This document shows, piece after piece, positions 38,561 to 50,699 of a stretch of 64,000 bases of DNA; within the stretch, counting starts at the first letter, position 1, and each line of letters begins with the position of its first letter. Made by a program: the position numbers and the translations under genes. The stretch is from Paraspadella gotoi. Lineage: Eukaryota; Chaetognatha. Under the pieces are notes generated by a model. It was given only the letters and a program-made list of their open reading frames with translations, did no database searches and had not been told where the DNA came from. Location of the stretch: assembly GCA_051294375.1 (NCBI GenBank), contig CM119269.1, forward strand, positions 6,185,919 through 6,249,918, written 5' to 3'.

Positions 38561-38970
38561 ATGGCTCGTGGACAGCAAAAGATTCAATCGCAACAAAAAG
38601 CTCAGGAGAAAGCGAAAAAGTTGGCGAAGGCAGGCGGTCCTGACCAGAAAAAGGCCGCTCTCGCTGCGTTGACGTTTCAATGTTCTGTGTGCAAGGTAAG
38701 TCGGTTTGGCTAGAAAATCTAGTGTTGGAATAGTAGCGTCAAGAACTCTACCTTAATTCAGACCGAGTTTTTCCCATAACTATGAGACAAACTTCTCGAA
38801 ATTTTACGAACTGCGATGTTTTATTGAAGGCCAACAAAGTTGTCGAATTTACAATTTGATTACTTTTTTTTTTCTAGTCTCAAATGCCAGACCCAAAAAC
38901 GTACAAGCAGCACTTCGAGAGTAAACATCCAAAATCTCCTCTTCCTGACAACCTTAAAGATCAACCATGA
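38561..38970 (+). CDS. ZNF706: ZNF706-like small C2H2 zinc-finger protein
   Basis: Exons 38561-38695 and 38878-38970 encode 75 residues. The N-terminus MARGQQKIQSQQKAQEKAKK is the basic 4F5/SERF-like segment shared with vertebrate ZNF706. A single C2H2 finger follows: CSVC, then QMPDPKTYKQHFESKHP. Both cysteines and both histidines are present, and the intron falls just after the second Cys, within the finger. ZNF706 of other animals has nearly the same length and ending (PLP then acidic residues). It is nuclear, and its role here is inferred only by homology. Confidence 0.95.
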
Positions 38971-40108
38971 GGTACTGAAAATATCGAGTTAGTTGTATTT
39001 TACGAGTTCAAGATTCAAGCAGCATATGGTTTCTAATTTCTAAATTTACTGTTCCATACTGTACTCGTTTATTTTCTCTCAGAATCGTCCTCAAAACGAT
39101 GGGTCCACGTTGGCTTTGTGAAACCTGCACGCTTGGGCAGTGTATTTACGAATGTATTGCTTTGTTAGGGGAAGGGAATATTTGTATTTTTTTTTCGTAG
39201 CGTACCATGCCATAATGTTGCGAAACAATGTTTGCGTTGAGCTAGGTGGGTGAAGAGATGGATCTGAAACTAGGTTCGTTTTCTACTCATCTTGGCATTT
39301 CTCTTTTGTTTATTCTTATTTGTGTATACGATATCGAGCCTAGTTAGAACTACACAAAAAGGTAAGCATTTTATCGAATGATAGCGTTATCCCTAGGACA
39401 ACCCTATAAAAACTAATTCCTTAAGTTCATTCCAATGATATGTTTACTTATGACGTGTAATTTATAGTACGCTAAAACGTGCTCGATCATTAATTTGAAA
39501 CTTATTATATTTCAAACACTTTTAAAATGGCGATGCAATTAGATTTTTTTACGTGATTTTACAATATACAGTTAATGCTTCAAATAATTTACTTTAGTTA
39601 GTTCCTCTAATCCATTTCAGTATACTTCGTAAAACTAGTAGAACGTGAAGTCTCAAAACTATGACTTATGTTGTACTATTTATTGAGCAGTGACAGCGAG
39701 TAATGAGTATGCATATATTATTTCATATGTAACATTTGTTTTTATAATATTCTGTTAAAACGATCACTGCCGGAATTTACTACAATCTAAAGAGCTCGTA
39801 GCTGGTTTGATTCATTTACAAACAAAAGATTTAACTATCGCTGTAAGTCAGGACGTGAGCAAATATATCAGAAACGGTTCAATATTTTCAAAACTTGCTT
39901 GGAGTTCGATAGAGGTAAGGACTGGTGACCTTAATTCGGCTTGAAATGTTTTTTGGTCGAAATTCTAATAATTTTTATCAATTTAACAAATTCTAGTTCA
40001 TGAAAGTCGTTCCTCAAAAAGCAATCGAATCTTTATTAAGAATGTTTATTATTATTTATGTTATACATTACGCTTTCAAGGACAAAATTGTTTCTTCTTA
40101 AATATATC
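38971..40108. other. Intergenic region between ZNF706-like gene and the membrane-protein genes
   Basis: AT-rich sequence that probably includes the ZNF706-like 3' untranslated region. The two flanking genes converge here. No further coding or repeat signal recognised. Confidence 0.4.
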
Positions 40109-41996
40109 TCATCTCTTAATAGTATCCGATCGTTCCAGTATTGCCAATGCTTCCCTCACAGCGTCTCGGCCGTTTGACTCTTTTGTGCGCGTCGAATGTA
40201 CATCTGAATGCAAATAAAATTGAGAGCTAATTCCTTGATAAATTAAAAGGATGATAGTATTTGGAAATGAGAATTAAGTTGCTGAGAATAAAATATTAGC
40301 AATATTAGTCGCCACAATGTATTAGAATTAACAAGTTTAGTCACAACTTACCTATAGATCCTAGGGCGAGGGTCATTTTATAATTGGAATCTGGATCAGA
40401 GTTGTAACGATCAGGATAATATCGATCGTCAGGTAGCGGTGACTTTTTTAGGTCAGCATTGTAACGATCGTCAGGCATGGGTGCTTTCTTGAAGTCGTCC
40501 CTAATAGAAACTTTTTGGGTAACTTTACTATTCGACGTCCGTAACCAACCTTAGGTACCACCGGTCGGTGATTTGTTAATCCATTTAGTTTTGTTTTAGT
40601 AATACAAATTTTATAATAAAAAATTGTTTTAAATTTATTTTTGTTATTTTTATGTTTGAGGTAGAAAAGGATTTGTGTATTTATGTACGAATTTTATAAA
40701 GAAACAAATTTCGGACATGTTTCAGCTTCAATGTAAGGCTTCATTAGCGCAAAAATGAATTGATTTGTGAAACAAATATTTTCACAGACTTTCTCTCTCT
40801 CTTCTAACTTTAAAATCTGTCAAAATATTTTTTTTCACACATCCATTCGTTTTTGCGCTGAATGAGGTTTAAATTGAAGCCTAAACATATCCGAAATTTG
40901 TTTCTTAACTCATTGTATGTAAACAAACAAGGAAAGGAAAAATAATATTTTTAAAACGGTTAGCAATTGGGTTAAAGTTAGTTAGGGATTAGGGGTGGTT
41001 AGGAATTTGTAATAAAAAGTTTTTCTACCTTTACCAGTATCTTTTTTTTTTTTTTTGCTTACCGAGATTTTTATATAAATCGCTCACAAGAATCAAGAAG
41101 CGAAAAAAAAAATAACCGACCGCAAAATCCCGGTCGGCGAATGTAAAAATAAGCCTTTTTTTTTCTCTGGGTCGTCAAGTTAAAGCAGAACGGTTTTAAA
41201 TAAATGATGCTCGTTTTTCTTCTAAATAACTAAGTAATTAGTAAGTAAGTATGCTCTTCTCTACTTGTAAGTTAGCCTCATTTATTATAAGCTATTTTAC
41301 TACTTACTCTCCAAGAGATAGTGGTACAGCTCCATGATAAGGTCCAGGGGGTGGCCCTTGGTAAGGACTAAAGATAATTTATGGGATTAGTTATTGATTA
41401 AAAACTATTATTTCTGAAGTGTATTCGTAACTCACTATGATTTTGATGGCTCGTGGTCATTTAGCAGCGGTTCATCTGATAAAGAAGATAGTTGTTAGAT
41501 TTACGTTTGTTTGTGTCTTACACCACCTCTGAATTACCGGCTTTTTCATCGTCGTTGATCATGCAACATCCGGCCATTAATACCATAATGAATCCAATTC
41601 TTAAAGTGAATAAATGTATTATAATTAATACCGTTCTTTGACATGGAAAAAAATTGATGTTTGATTGTGTTTTTGAAGCTTGCTTTTGACTTTTTTCATT
41701 TCCCTTTCGGCCGAGTTTATGACTATGACGATTTTATTTTTTCTCATTTCTTTGGTTCCTCTACTTCTCTCACGCGAGAATTGTCATTGCCCCAAATAAG
41801 TCAACTTTCGCGGAAACAGAAAAAAAAAATTGTCGAAAAAACATCCGACTTACGCGAGAAGGATGATCCCGAACACGAGACAAACGAGCCAGGATCCCAG
41901 GGTGGAGAATCCTATTATGAGCGCGAGTAGGGCTATGAACCCTCCGATAATGAAGATGAGGCCAAAGCACATGCAGCAGAACGACCCCCGCTGCAT
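40109..41996 (-). CDS. Small two-membrane-segment protein A, tandem family member
   Basis: Not recognised. Six exons (41854-41996, 41538-41599, 41436-41475, 41308-41367, 40352-40500, 40109-40203) give 182 residues. Two hydrophobic stretches make up the N-terminal third (GLIFIIGGFIALLALIIGF and WLVCLVSGIILLAIGFIMVL), with a Cys-rich start (SFCCMC) and acidic NDDEK just after the second. This suggests a hairpin with both ends on one side. The tail is hydrophilic and Pro/Tyr-rich (YPYQGPPPGPYHG; repeated PDDRY motifs) and passes through YKMTLALGSIG to a basic end. It shares the intron-phase order 2,1,2,2,1 with the neighbouring gene at 42718-44933. The start at 41996 is the first ATG of the membrane exon; an upstream exon is not excluded. 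The PY-rich tail could bind WW or SH3 partners (inference). Confidence 0.75.
40516..41160. mobile_element. Intronic element copy 2 (inverted relative to copy 1)
   Basis: In an intron of protein A. ACTATTCGACGTCCGTAACC starts it, a palindromic section spans 40656-40930 (GAGGTAGAAAAGGATTTGTG to its inverse near CATTGTATGTAAACAAAC), then come a TTAGGG-like stretch (TTAGGGATTAGGGGTGGTTA) and GGTCGGCGAATGTAAAAATA. This is the reverse complement of the SDHB-intron copy over most of its length. Confidence 0.6.
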
Positions 41997-42717
41997 CCTT
42001 TTGGTTTTTCTGCTCTCGCTGGATGAGGATTACTTTATTTGGCGATTTGTCGCATCTTTGCGCGCGTTGATTAAATCCGTCGACGTGTTGCAGAATTCGT
42101 GACAGAAAACTATATTTATGATTGTAGATTTCACGTTTGAAAGAAAAAATAAAAGAAAAAACTCTGGTGCGATAAACTCGACCTACGAAATAAAAAAAAA
42201 AACTCGTCGGTCTGGTCGTCATCGCTTGGGCGTTGTGGGGTAACGCCGTCCGTAATGATCGCGGCGGGCGGGCCGGTCGAAGAACCTGTCGTCGCGAACA
42301 AGGGCAGAATAGGATTGTCGACAATCGGATCGTCTTGGGATTACGCAAGAAGGTCAACCGTCATAATCATAATTTGACCAAAAAATAAATACGATCTTGC
42401 TTTGGAGAAGAAAACATTGATGTTAAAAAACCGCCAAGTTATAAAGATTACTCTGTCCTGGGAAAGTTCAACCATCACTCTCGGCCAGTTTTACACTTGG
42501 GTATTAAATTAAAGCCAAAGACAACTCATTCAAACGGGACGTCCTCCTTTAGCTTTATTACTGAAATTGATTGTGACTAGTGAAAAAAAAAAATAAAGGA
42601 CAGTCACTTTTAATGATATTTTATATATTTCATAAGTAAATCAGCATTGAGAAATGAGCAAAATAATATATTTTATCTACGATCTCGTTCATTTACAAGT
42701 AACAACGTCGATATCAT

Positions 42718-43768
42718 TCAATCTTTAAAACTCTTCGTTCCATCTGTGGTGCCGAATTCGACGTACGGCTTTTCAGCGCCACCTGTGGCTCCGGCCGCTG
42801 CATCGTCGACACCATCGCTCGCGTTCTGACCGCCGCCATCTTTAGACTTTTCGGGACGAGATCGGACGTCTGCTTTGAAGTTTGAATTTTAAAATGTTTG
42901 TAACGCTCTACTTAGAATTATTAATAGAACGAAATCTAAATTTTTTACAAGTTTTCCGGGTTTGTTTTAGATTTTTATTGTATTTATCATTTTATGTATG
43001 ATGCAGCTAACCTCGAATGTTTGGAAAACCGGCAAAATTGTCTAATTGAAATTGGAGAGAAAAAGAAAGAAGTTTACTTTCAAACATCCGCAGCTATAAA
43101 ACTAAAAGTAAATAATATAGTAGATAGGACTATAGGTCACTATTAAAATTCAAAAAGATGATTTCATTTTACCTTATTCTTTATGACTAATTTTCTAAAA
43201 TATAAAAATAATAAAAAATAAGAAGTGCTGAATCACCCAGCTTGCCTTTGGCACCGAATTCCATGAGAATTAGCTTACCGATAGAACCAAGATTGAGCGT
43301 CATCCTGTATATGTGATCTTTCGTCGCTGGGGTAAGGGGAGGAATGGACTGGTCCTTCTTCTTGGGCCTAAATTTTTAGCAATCAATTTCAGAAATTATC
43401 CATTTTCTTTATTTTTTCTTTTCAAAAAAAAATAAATATTCAAAATCATCTTACTTTACTAAGGACGGCAGGGCACCGAAGTAAGGCCTGGATTGAAAAT
43501 AGGAAATATAATTACGTATTATCACAAATAAAGACTATAATTAACTATATTTCTCGTTAAACCGTTACCTTTTTGGCTTCTCATCGTCCTTGAATACGGC
43601 ATAGTCTGAAAGATAAAAGTTAAAAGTGTTACGTTACATCAACGATTAAAGGTTGTCTCTATCCGTCAAATAATTCTTCCGAAATGGACTACGAAAATTT
43701 GGGACCGGTTTGTACGCCTCCGTCTCCCCGCTTTACGTCCGATTCTTATTCGGTCTCTGATTTCAGAG

Positions 43769-43819
<51 letters not shown>

Positions 43820-44933
43820 CCCGTTTTTCATTTTGTTTCAAGCGTCTGCGACAGCCTGTCTCTTTCTGTCACTCGAAAGGTTTTTTTTTTCTCTCTTTTT
43901 GAAAAACTCGAATTGAAAAGAGACAAGAGCGAGGACTGGAGATCAAGACGATTTCCAACCATGAAAAGTAGAGAAAAACATTCGTTATGTCCCCTTCAAC
44001 TTCGTTCCCACTTTTTATGTCAACTTATCCCCTCCGACCCCCCGAATTCATTTCTCTCACATGGTCATTTTCTCGGCTGACCTTTTCGATGCTCCCTTTC
44101 TCTCTAGTCTCTCTACTCTCCCCTCCCATTTAATCGCTTCCTCCCCTTCGCTTTTAAAATGTCTTGTACATATAAAAGCCTCTAATCGATCAACCATCCC
44201 AGGAATAAAAAAAAAAAAGCTTTTAAGGAGAGTGGGAAAAGGAGACGAATTTGTCACGATTTTTATCCGTCAATCGCGGTTTAATAATTGTAGTTGCGAA
44301 TATTGATTATACACAATGGAGCAACGTTAACTTACCGCTGACTTCGTCGTCATCAAACTCGAAATAAAATGACGCAATGAGCGCAATCAAGAATCCCAAT
44401 CTGCAAGAAAAACATTTAACAGATTTAAATTTTTGTTATCGCTTAATAATCGAGGTTTAACTCTTCCCCCATAATTATTTGCATTATTTTTTCGGGAACG
44501 CGGAGGTTTCGTTAGTTCCGTAAACGATGACCTTGGTTCACTCTGCGAAACTCGCTCTGACCCCGGGTTCAAGACGCTACGATTTCACGAGAGAGAAAAC
44601 AACAAGGACGAGAACGAAAAACTAACCACAACAACAACAAAGGAATAACCCCGAGGATTACCGGGAACAATGATTGATGGTTGATGGTTGATGACCCCAT
44701 CAATGATGATCAAACGACAGGAATCAACAACAAAAAGAGCAGAAAGTTACAGCCTTACCATAAGTCTTATTACAATAACGGCCTTACCCGGCCAGCACGC
44801 CGCCGACGATGATCAGCGTCAGGAATTCGGGACCCAAGACGCCGATGGCGACGAGGAGACAGACGAACCCGGCGACCGACATAGCCACGCCCAAAGCGAC
44901 GAACCCTAACGAGATTTTGTTAGTTCTCTTCAT
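42718..44933 (-). CDS. Small two-membrane-segment protein B, tandem family member
   Basis: Not recognised. Exons 44788-44933, 44336-44400, 43569-43605, 43455-43487, 43279-43367 and 42718-42872 give 174 residues. After MKRTNKIS come two hydrophobic stretches (LGFVALGVAMSVAGFVCLLV and LTLIIVGGVLAGLGFLIALI), then acidic FEFDDDEV, a Pro/Lys-rich linker, YRMTLNLGSIG, and an Asp/Gly/Ala-rich C-terminus ending GTTDGTKSFKD. Intron phases 2,1,2,2,1 and the YxMTLxLGSIG motif at the end of exon 5 match protein A exactly, showing tandem duplication. The C-terminal exons have diverged fully. A (GT)n tract sits in intron 2. Confidence 0.75.
43772..43818. repeat. (GT)n microsatellite
   Basis: Uninterrupted GT repeat of about 47 bases within an intron of protein B. 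Confidence 0.9.
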
Positions 44934-45438
44934 TTTTCGCGTCTTTTGTTTAAAAGATGACGAGGAAAAAAATTCGGGTTTTAGCCGCTAGGAGCGCGCA
45001 TGGCCCGCTCGTGGCGCTTCGACGTTGAAAGGGGTGACCATGGGGGTCGATCCTGCGAAAGAAAACAAACGAATTCTTTATGAGTTGTTTTTTTTTTATT
45101 TTGCTTTTGTTTTGGTTTGTTTGTTTTTTTTTTATAGAAAATTTCTGTAGTTCCAGGTCGAGAGAACGATTTCGATTGTTTACAGGAAAATTTGTCCTTT
45201 TATGTTTGAAAGGATTTCGAGTCTCGTCTTATCTCTTCTTTCTCTACAGATTACGCGATCCTGAAGAAAACAGACCGAGACTTTGTTTCGTTCTATTTCA
45301 TGTCGAACGTACGTATATAATCTACTTAGAAGGGAGAAAGAGAGAAAGGGACGAAGAGGGAGAGAGCGAGGCCTTTAACGTAATGATGAAACCGGTCGTT
45401 CCGGTTTCAAACCTTCTTTTTCAGAATCGCTAGTTACT

Positions 45439-45443
<5 letters not shown>

Positions 45444-45523
<80 letters not shown>
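45444..45523. repeat. (GA)n microsatellite
   Basis: About 80 bases of pure GA repeat in the intergenic region upstream of protein B. Confidence 0.9.
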
Positions 45524-45528
<5 letters not shown>

Positions 45529-46282
45529 ATTTCTAGGCAAAAAAAAAAACCAACTGGGTGAGTTAGCCGGAGAGGCAGGGCACGAAGGAAATTTAAAAAA
45601 AAACGAGTCGGGGGTTTGTGTAGGTATGAAGTTAAAAAATCAAGTAATAAATAAACCTAAGAGTGAAAGTTTTTGTGGGAGGTCAGATAAGGGAAAAATG
45701 GAGAAAATTGAAAAAACATGTGAGAGAACGATAAGTGTAATCGTAGAAATAGGGAACACACATGTGATGGCCATGAACAAAGAACCAGAAGAACAAGAAC
45801 GACGCTCGCATCACGTGGCTGGAAGAAAAAACTAAATAAAACCGAAGAACCGAGAAACGAGAAACTAAAAGAACTTATTTAAACTTAAATTCTGTCGCAA
45901 ACGAGTGGAATCCGGAGACTTTTTTACCTCAAAAACTAATTATTAATTGTAGGTTCTAGTTCGCTCGATTCACTTCTTTTCGAAATTTTTTTTATTTTGA
46001 TTAAGAGACATTTACAACTTTTTTGTTTGAGTATTTCCGAACGTAAAATTGACCGATTAGTTTCCCATAAAATCGGTCGAACTTTAAAATATTAATTACT
46101 CCAAAATGATTTTGGATTGTTAATATAACTACGCAAAGGTGAATAACTCAATAATGGTATTACAACTATGACGGATATTACTATTGAAGCTAACTTGCTA
46201 CGAAAACTTGCAATTTACAAGTGATCCTTACAATTTACGAAGTATAGGAAATGATATATAATATTTTATAATATTATATATA

Positions 46283-46362
46283 TTTGTGGCGATTCGCCGT
46301 TTCTCGGCGAGACCGGAAGTAAGACGCGCTGGCGATCGGCCTCGCCAAAAGGATCCTCAAGG
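46283..46362 (+). pseudogene. Possible enoyl-CoA hydratase-like exon remnant
   Basis: A GC-rich island in AT-rich DNA. One frame reads RRFSARPE, and after a frame change the other reads ALAIGLAKRILK before a donor-like GTTTGT. The combination resembles the crotonase segment usually written GRRFSAEEAL-GLVNRV. The frame shift and lack of neighbouring exons point to a relic. The assignment is by motif only and may be chance. Confidence 0.25.
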
Positions 46363-46712
46363 TTTGTTTGAATACGTTGATCAGATGGAGTTACATTAAA
46401 TCTAATATATAGTAAAAGAAATAAAATTTTGACATTTATTCTTAAATTTTAATGCATTTTAAAGTCTAATATTACACTTTTTATCTATCTCTCCAATTGG
46501 ATATTTTTTACTCTTCTATTCTGTCAAATACGGATTACTATCCTTGTCGTTGTTGTTGTTTATAAATTGATATCGATATCAATCTTTTTTTTTCGTTAAC
46601 GAATTCACTAGTCAATTGCCACATCATTTTCCCTTGTTGTAAAATCACTAGTTAATCAATTTACGTACTACGATTTATCTCCCTATTTAATTTATTTTTT
46701 TTATTCGTCCAG

Positions 46713-46833
<121 letters not shown>

Positions 46834-47209
46834 TTCTCTTTCTAAACGTTAATAATCCTATTAAAGTATTGATACAACAGGGTTTAGATTTTAGGATGAC
46901 CTCTTTCAAGCTAAATATTTGTCTTAATGGTATATTGTAGAATTATATTAGGACATAAAATTTAAATTCTTTTAAGCTCAAACTGTTTCTGACTCTCCGA
47001 TCACGTGTTTAGCTTATTTTTTTCCACTTTTTTTTACGTTTGGCCGTGGGCTCTCAGCCCGATAAACTTGAAATTCTGGAAAGAAGACGAACAGGATTTT
47101 CAAATTAAAGGAAAATTGAATGTTTTATTTTGCAAGTTCATTGAATAAAGTAGAGGTATCTTGACTGTGTCGATAAAGCTTTTATTTATAACGTAGTATG
47201 AACAGTAGA

Positions 47210-47775
47210 GTGATGTGAAAATGATAAAATTTTAGAAAATTAAAATTTAGCATATAAAACATGAACATAAAAACCAATAAAAATATTTTGGTAAATTTAT
47301 TTTTTAATTTTATACATTAGTGGGCACCAGTGAGCTATATTTATATATAGTAATAAGTATATAATAGGCTAAAATTTCAAAATACAAATTTTTAAATTTT
47401 AAGATCGGATTTGGATTCTTTGTAAAAAGTTATTATAAGAAAGTATAACTCTTTTTTAAAAATTCTTTTATTAAGTTAATCAAAAATGTAAAAAACTATA
47501 TTTAAGACGCCATTTTAAATTTCCAGCTTAAAAATATAGTTTTTTGTAATTCTAACCTACTTAATGACATAATTTTTTAAAAAGATTTATACTTTCTTCT
47601 ATTAACTTTTAACGAGGAATCTGAAAAAAACCATTTTAAAATTTTGACATTATATAAGGGAAGTACTATATACAAAATAAGCTGACTGGGCTACTATATT
47701 TATAAAAAAAGAAAAATAATTATAGATCAGTATTCACTAATATGATAGTTTTCAAGATATAACTGCTAAATTTGG
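47210..47775. mobile_element. Diverged copy of the foldback family
   Basis: Shares the interior of 6621-7232, for example GCTATATTTATATATAGTA, GGATTTGGATTC.TTGTAAAA and AACTATATTTAA, and is itself partly self-complementary. A closer relative lies at 54415-54745. Terminal TAAGGCGTAG ends were not found here. Confidence 0.5.
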
Positions 47776-47779
47776 ATTC

Positions 47780-47991
47780 AGTGGCAGCAGCAACACGCGA
47801 CCTCATCCGATCATCTCTCTCTCCCAATCACTGGCCGATCACCGGTCACCACCACTCTGTCCTCAGCCGGTCTCTCTGTACAGTTTATTGTTATGGTTTA
47901 GACTTAGCATTATTTGTAATTGATGTCTGTATTATTCGTTGGAGAATAAATCATTCTCGATCTGAACTTCGTCTCTTTAATAATTGCCACA
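47780..47991 (+). mobile_element. Short solo LTR with 4-bp target duplication
   Basis: 212 bases starting AGTGGCAG and ending TTGCCACA, with an AATAAA inside GGAGAATAAATCATTCTCGA. It is flanked by ATTC on both sides (47776-47779 and 47992-47995). The related locus at 54740-54765 reads straight through as GATTCCAAACTTTCACTTCA without the insert, giving a natural empty site. A second copy lies at 50565-50748. Confidence 0.65.
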
Positions 47992-48169
47992 ATTCCAAAC
48001 TTTCACTTCACCCTAATGAACAGTGTTTATTGAACCGTGATACGATTAAAAAACAGTTACTCTGTTTGAAACAATAAACGGTTATATCGTATTTCTCTAA
48101 ATTCTCTCCCAAATATAATCGACTGGTTTCACTCTCCCCACCTCCTCCTCCATCAGCAACCCCTCCTCC

Positions 48170-49744
48170 TCATTCACCTCCTCCTCCTTTCTTCTCTCCT
48201 CCCTGCGCGGAGATTTGAGCGGCGAGGTCTCGCAGGAATTCCTCGTCGCCCTCGAAGGCGGTCACTGAAGGCATCGCCGCGGGCGCTGATGAAAAGGGTG
48301 GACGGTGGAGGGGGGGATGTTGGTGGATGGAGGTGGATTTAAGGGGGATTCTCTTTTTAAATCGTCCAGTTCCAATTTCCGCCATTCTGTTTTTGACCTC
48401 CGATCGTACTCTTTTCTTCGTCTTTTCACTTCACCAATATTTTCCTTCTCCATTTTCCTTAACCCTTTCTCTTTCAAAATTTATATTTATTTATTTATAT
48501 TTATATCCCGGATATCATCCCATCCCCAACCCCCTGGTACCATCCTCATCACCATCCCTAATCCGCAATTCCATCTCATCCCCAATCCCCACCATCCTTA
48601 ATCTCCAATTCCATCTCATCCCCATCCCAAATCTCCATCCTCCATCCCCATCCCCACCTTCCACTTTGATGGATCGCGTGGACGAGACTTTGATGCTTCG
48701 AATCGACGTCCCGCCTTTGGGAGGAGGAGGAGGAAGAGGAGGAGGAGTAGCTAAGAGAAAGAAAGAGAGACGTCGAAAGATATCGGTTAAGCAAATCATC
48801 GTCAAAGGGTTTGCGCATGATGTACTATAAATAAATTATAGAATATGAAAAACAAGACGAAAAAGATTTAGATTTTCATGATGATGGGGGAAAATTGATT
48901 CGAGTAATGGAAGGAATTTGCTCCTTGAAGATATTTATAAGGATTGATAATTGATAATTGATTTACCGAACGCGTTTGACGGCGCTTCCGACGCGACGAG
49001 GACATCGGCGTCGTCGACCCCGGCGTTAGACCCGGCGGCAGCGTCGGCGGAAACGGCAGCTGCGGCAGCTGAGGCGTCTTCAGCGGCGCCCACGGGTCGA
49101 AAGGCGCTTCCGCTGGAATCGATCGGACTTTGGGGCGGCGACGATGAAAATCCTGAGGGACAAGATAAAATGAGAATGTTTTGAAGAAGACGACGACGAC
49201 GAAAACGACGACGATGACGAAGACGACGTCCAAAGCGCAATTTTAGACTATATATTTTTTTGTTTCTGTTTATTTGGAGAAAATCGGGGTTGGGCGAACG
49301 AAAATGAATTGGGGGGGGGGGAGGGGAAAAGTGGGTTCTCGGTTCTAGTCACCTGAGGCTCCGGCGAAAAAAAAAAATAGAATGTTGGTTGGATGAGAAC
49401 TTACGACCTTTCGATGGTGTCGCATTAATGGTGACTTATGACCTCAAACAAATATCAACAACGACAACAATGGCGTCGAGGTTCGAGGGAAGGAGGTGAT
49501 CTTTCCAAAGCAGTATAATGACTATGAGGAATAAACCGAGGACGACGACGACGAAAACGACGAAAACGACGACGCCAACCTGTGTCGTCGCCTTTTGTGC
49601 TGTGAATCCTGCGCACGATTCTCGGACTCGCGCGAGGTCGAGGAACCGACGAGGAAGACGGGACGGTGAGCGAGGATTTGGAGATGGCGGGAAAGGCCCT
49701 GGTTGGGGATGTGGGGTGAGGAAGGGGTTAGTTGAGAGAGGAGA

Positions 49745-49814
<70 letters not shown>

Positions 49815-50629
49815 ACTGCCCACACAGAAGGAGATCAAATCAATCTAAGATTTTTCTCCCGTGAAAATCCCCCTAACAAAACGAGGACGGACATTTCCCT
49901 TTCTATCTCAGTCTCCACCTCCGTTCCATCATCGGCGAAGGATTCGGCGCCCACGCCGCCTTGGAGACGGACTGGGCGGCGTCCTTTTCGGTTTCCATCG
50001 CCGCCGTCAATCGCTCCGCCGCCAATAGATAGCGCTCATCGTCGTGTTTTGGATCTTGTGGTTTCCTGAGTGGAATTAAAATAAGTTAAACGCTTCTTCA
50101 CTGCGTCTCTCTCCCTCTCACTCTCTCTCTCCCTCCCCCCCTCCCCTTTTCACTTCAGTATCGTGTTCTTCCGATAATCTGGCGAGGGCAAAATGATGGC
50201 GACGCTCTCGGCGCGATCTCTATTCGGCTTGAATTCGCGGACGACGTAGATGGCGCTGTGTGGGAGTGTTTGATTTATGTGTGGGAGTGTTTGATTTATT
50301 TGTTAACTGTTTTACCGGTGGTTTTAATGAGATTGTATCGATTGAGTGATTGATCTAACGATTTCCAGTTTCCGACCTGGGCGTGGCCATAATGAACCCG
50401 ACGCAGATGAAGACCGTCCCCGCGACGACGCCGTTGATCGCCGCCGAAGACTGGAAGAGAATCGCGACGGAGATCAACATCGTGACGAGACCGACGGCGC
50501 TGTTGGGGAGAAAAACCGACAACATGTCATTGTGAGGCCGACAAGGTTGCTGGAAAAAATATATTGTGGCAGGAGATGTTTAAGGCACGAGGTTTAGATC
50601 GAGAATGATTTATTCTCCAACGTAAAATA

Positions 50630-50699
<70 letters not shown>

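Noticed and set aside
48305-48830. Plus-strand ORFs across 48305-48830
   Set aside because: Antisense to exons and introns of protein C; composed of CCATCC-like low-complexity sequence.
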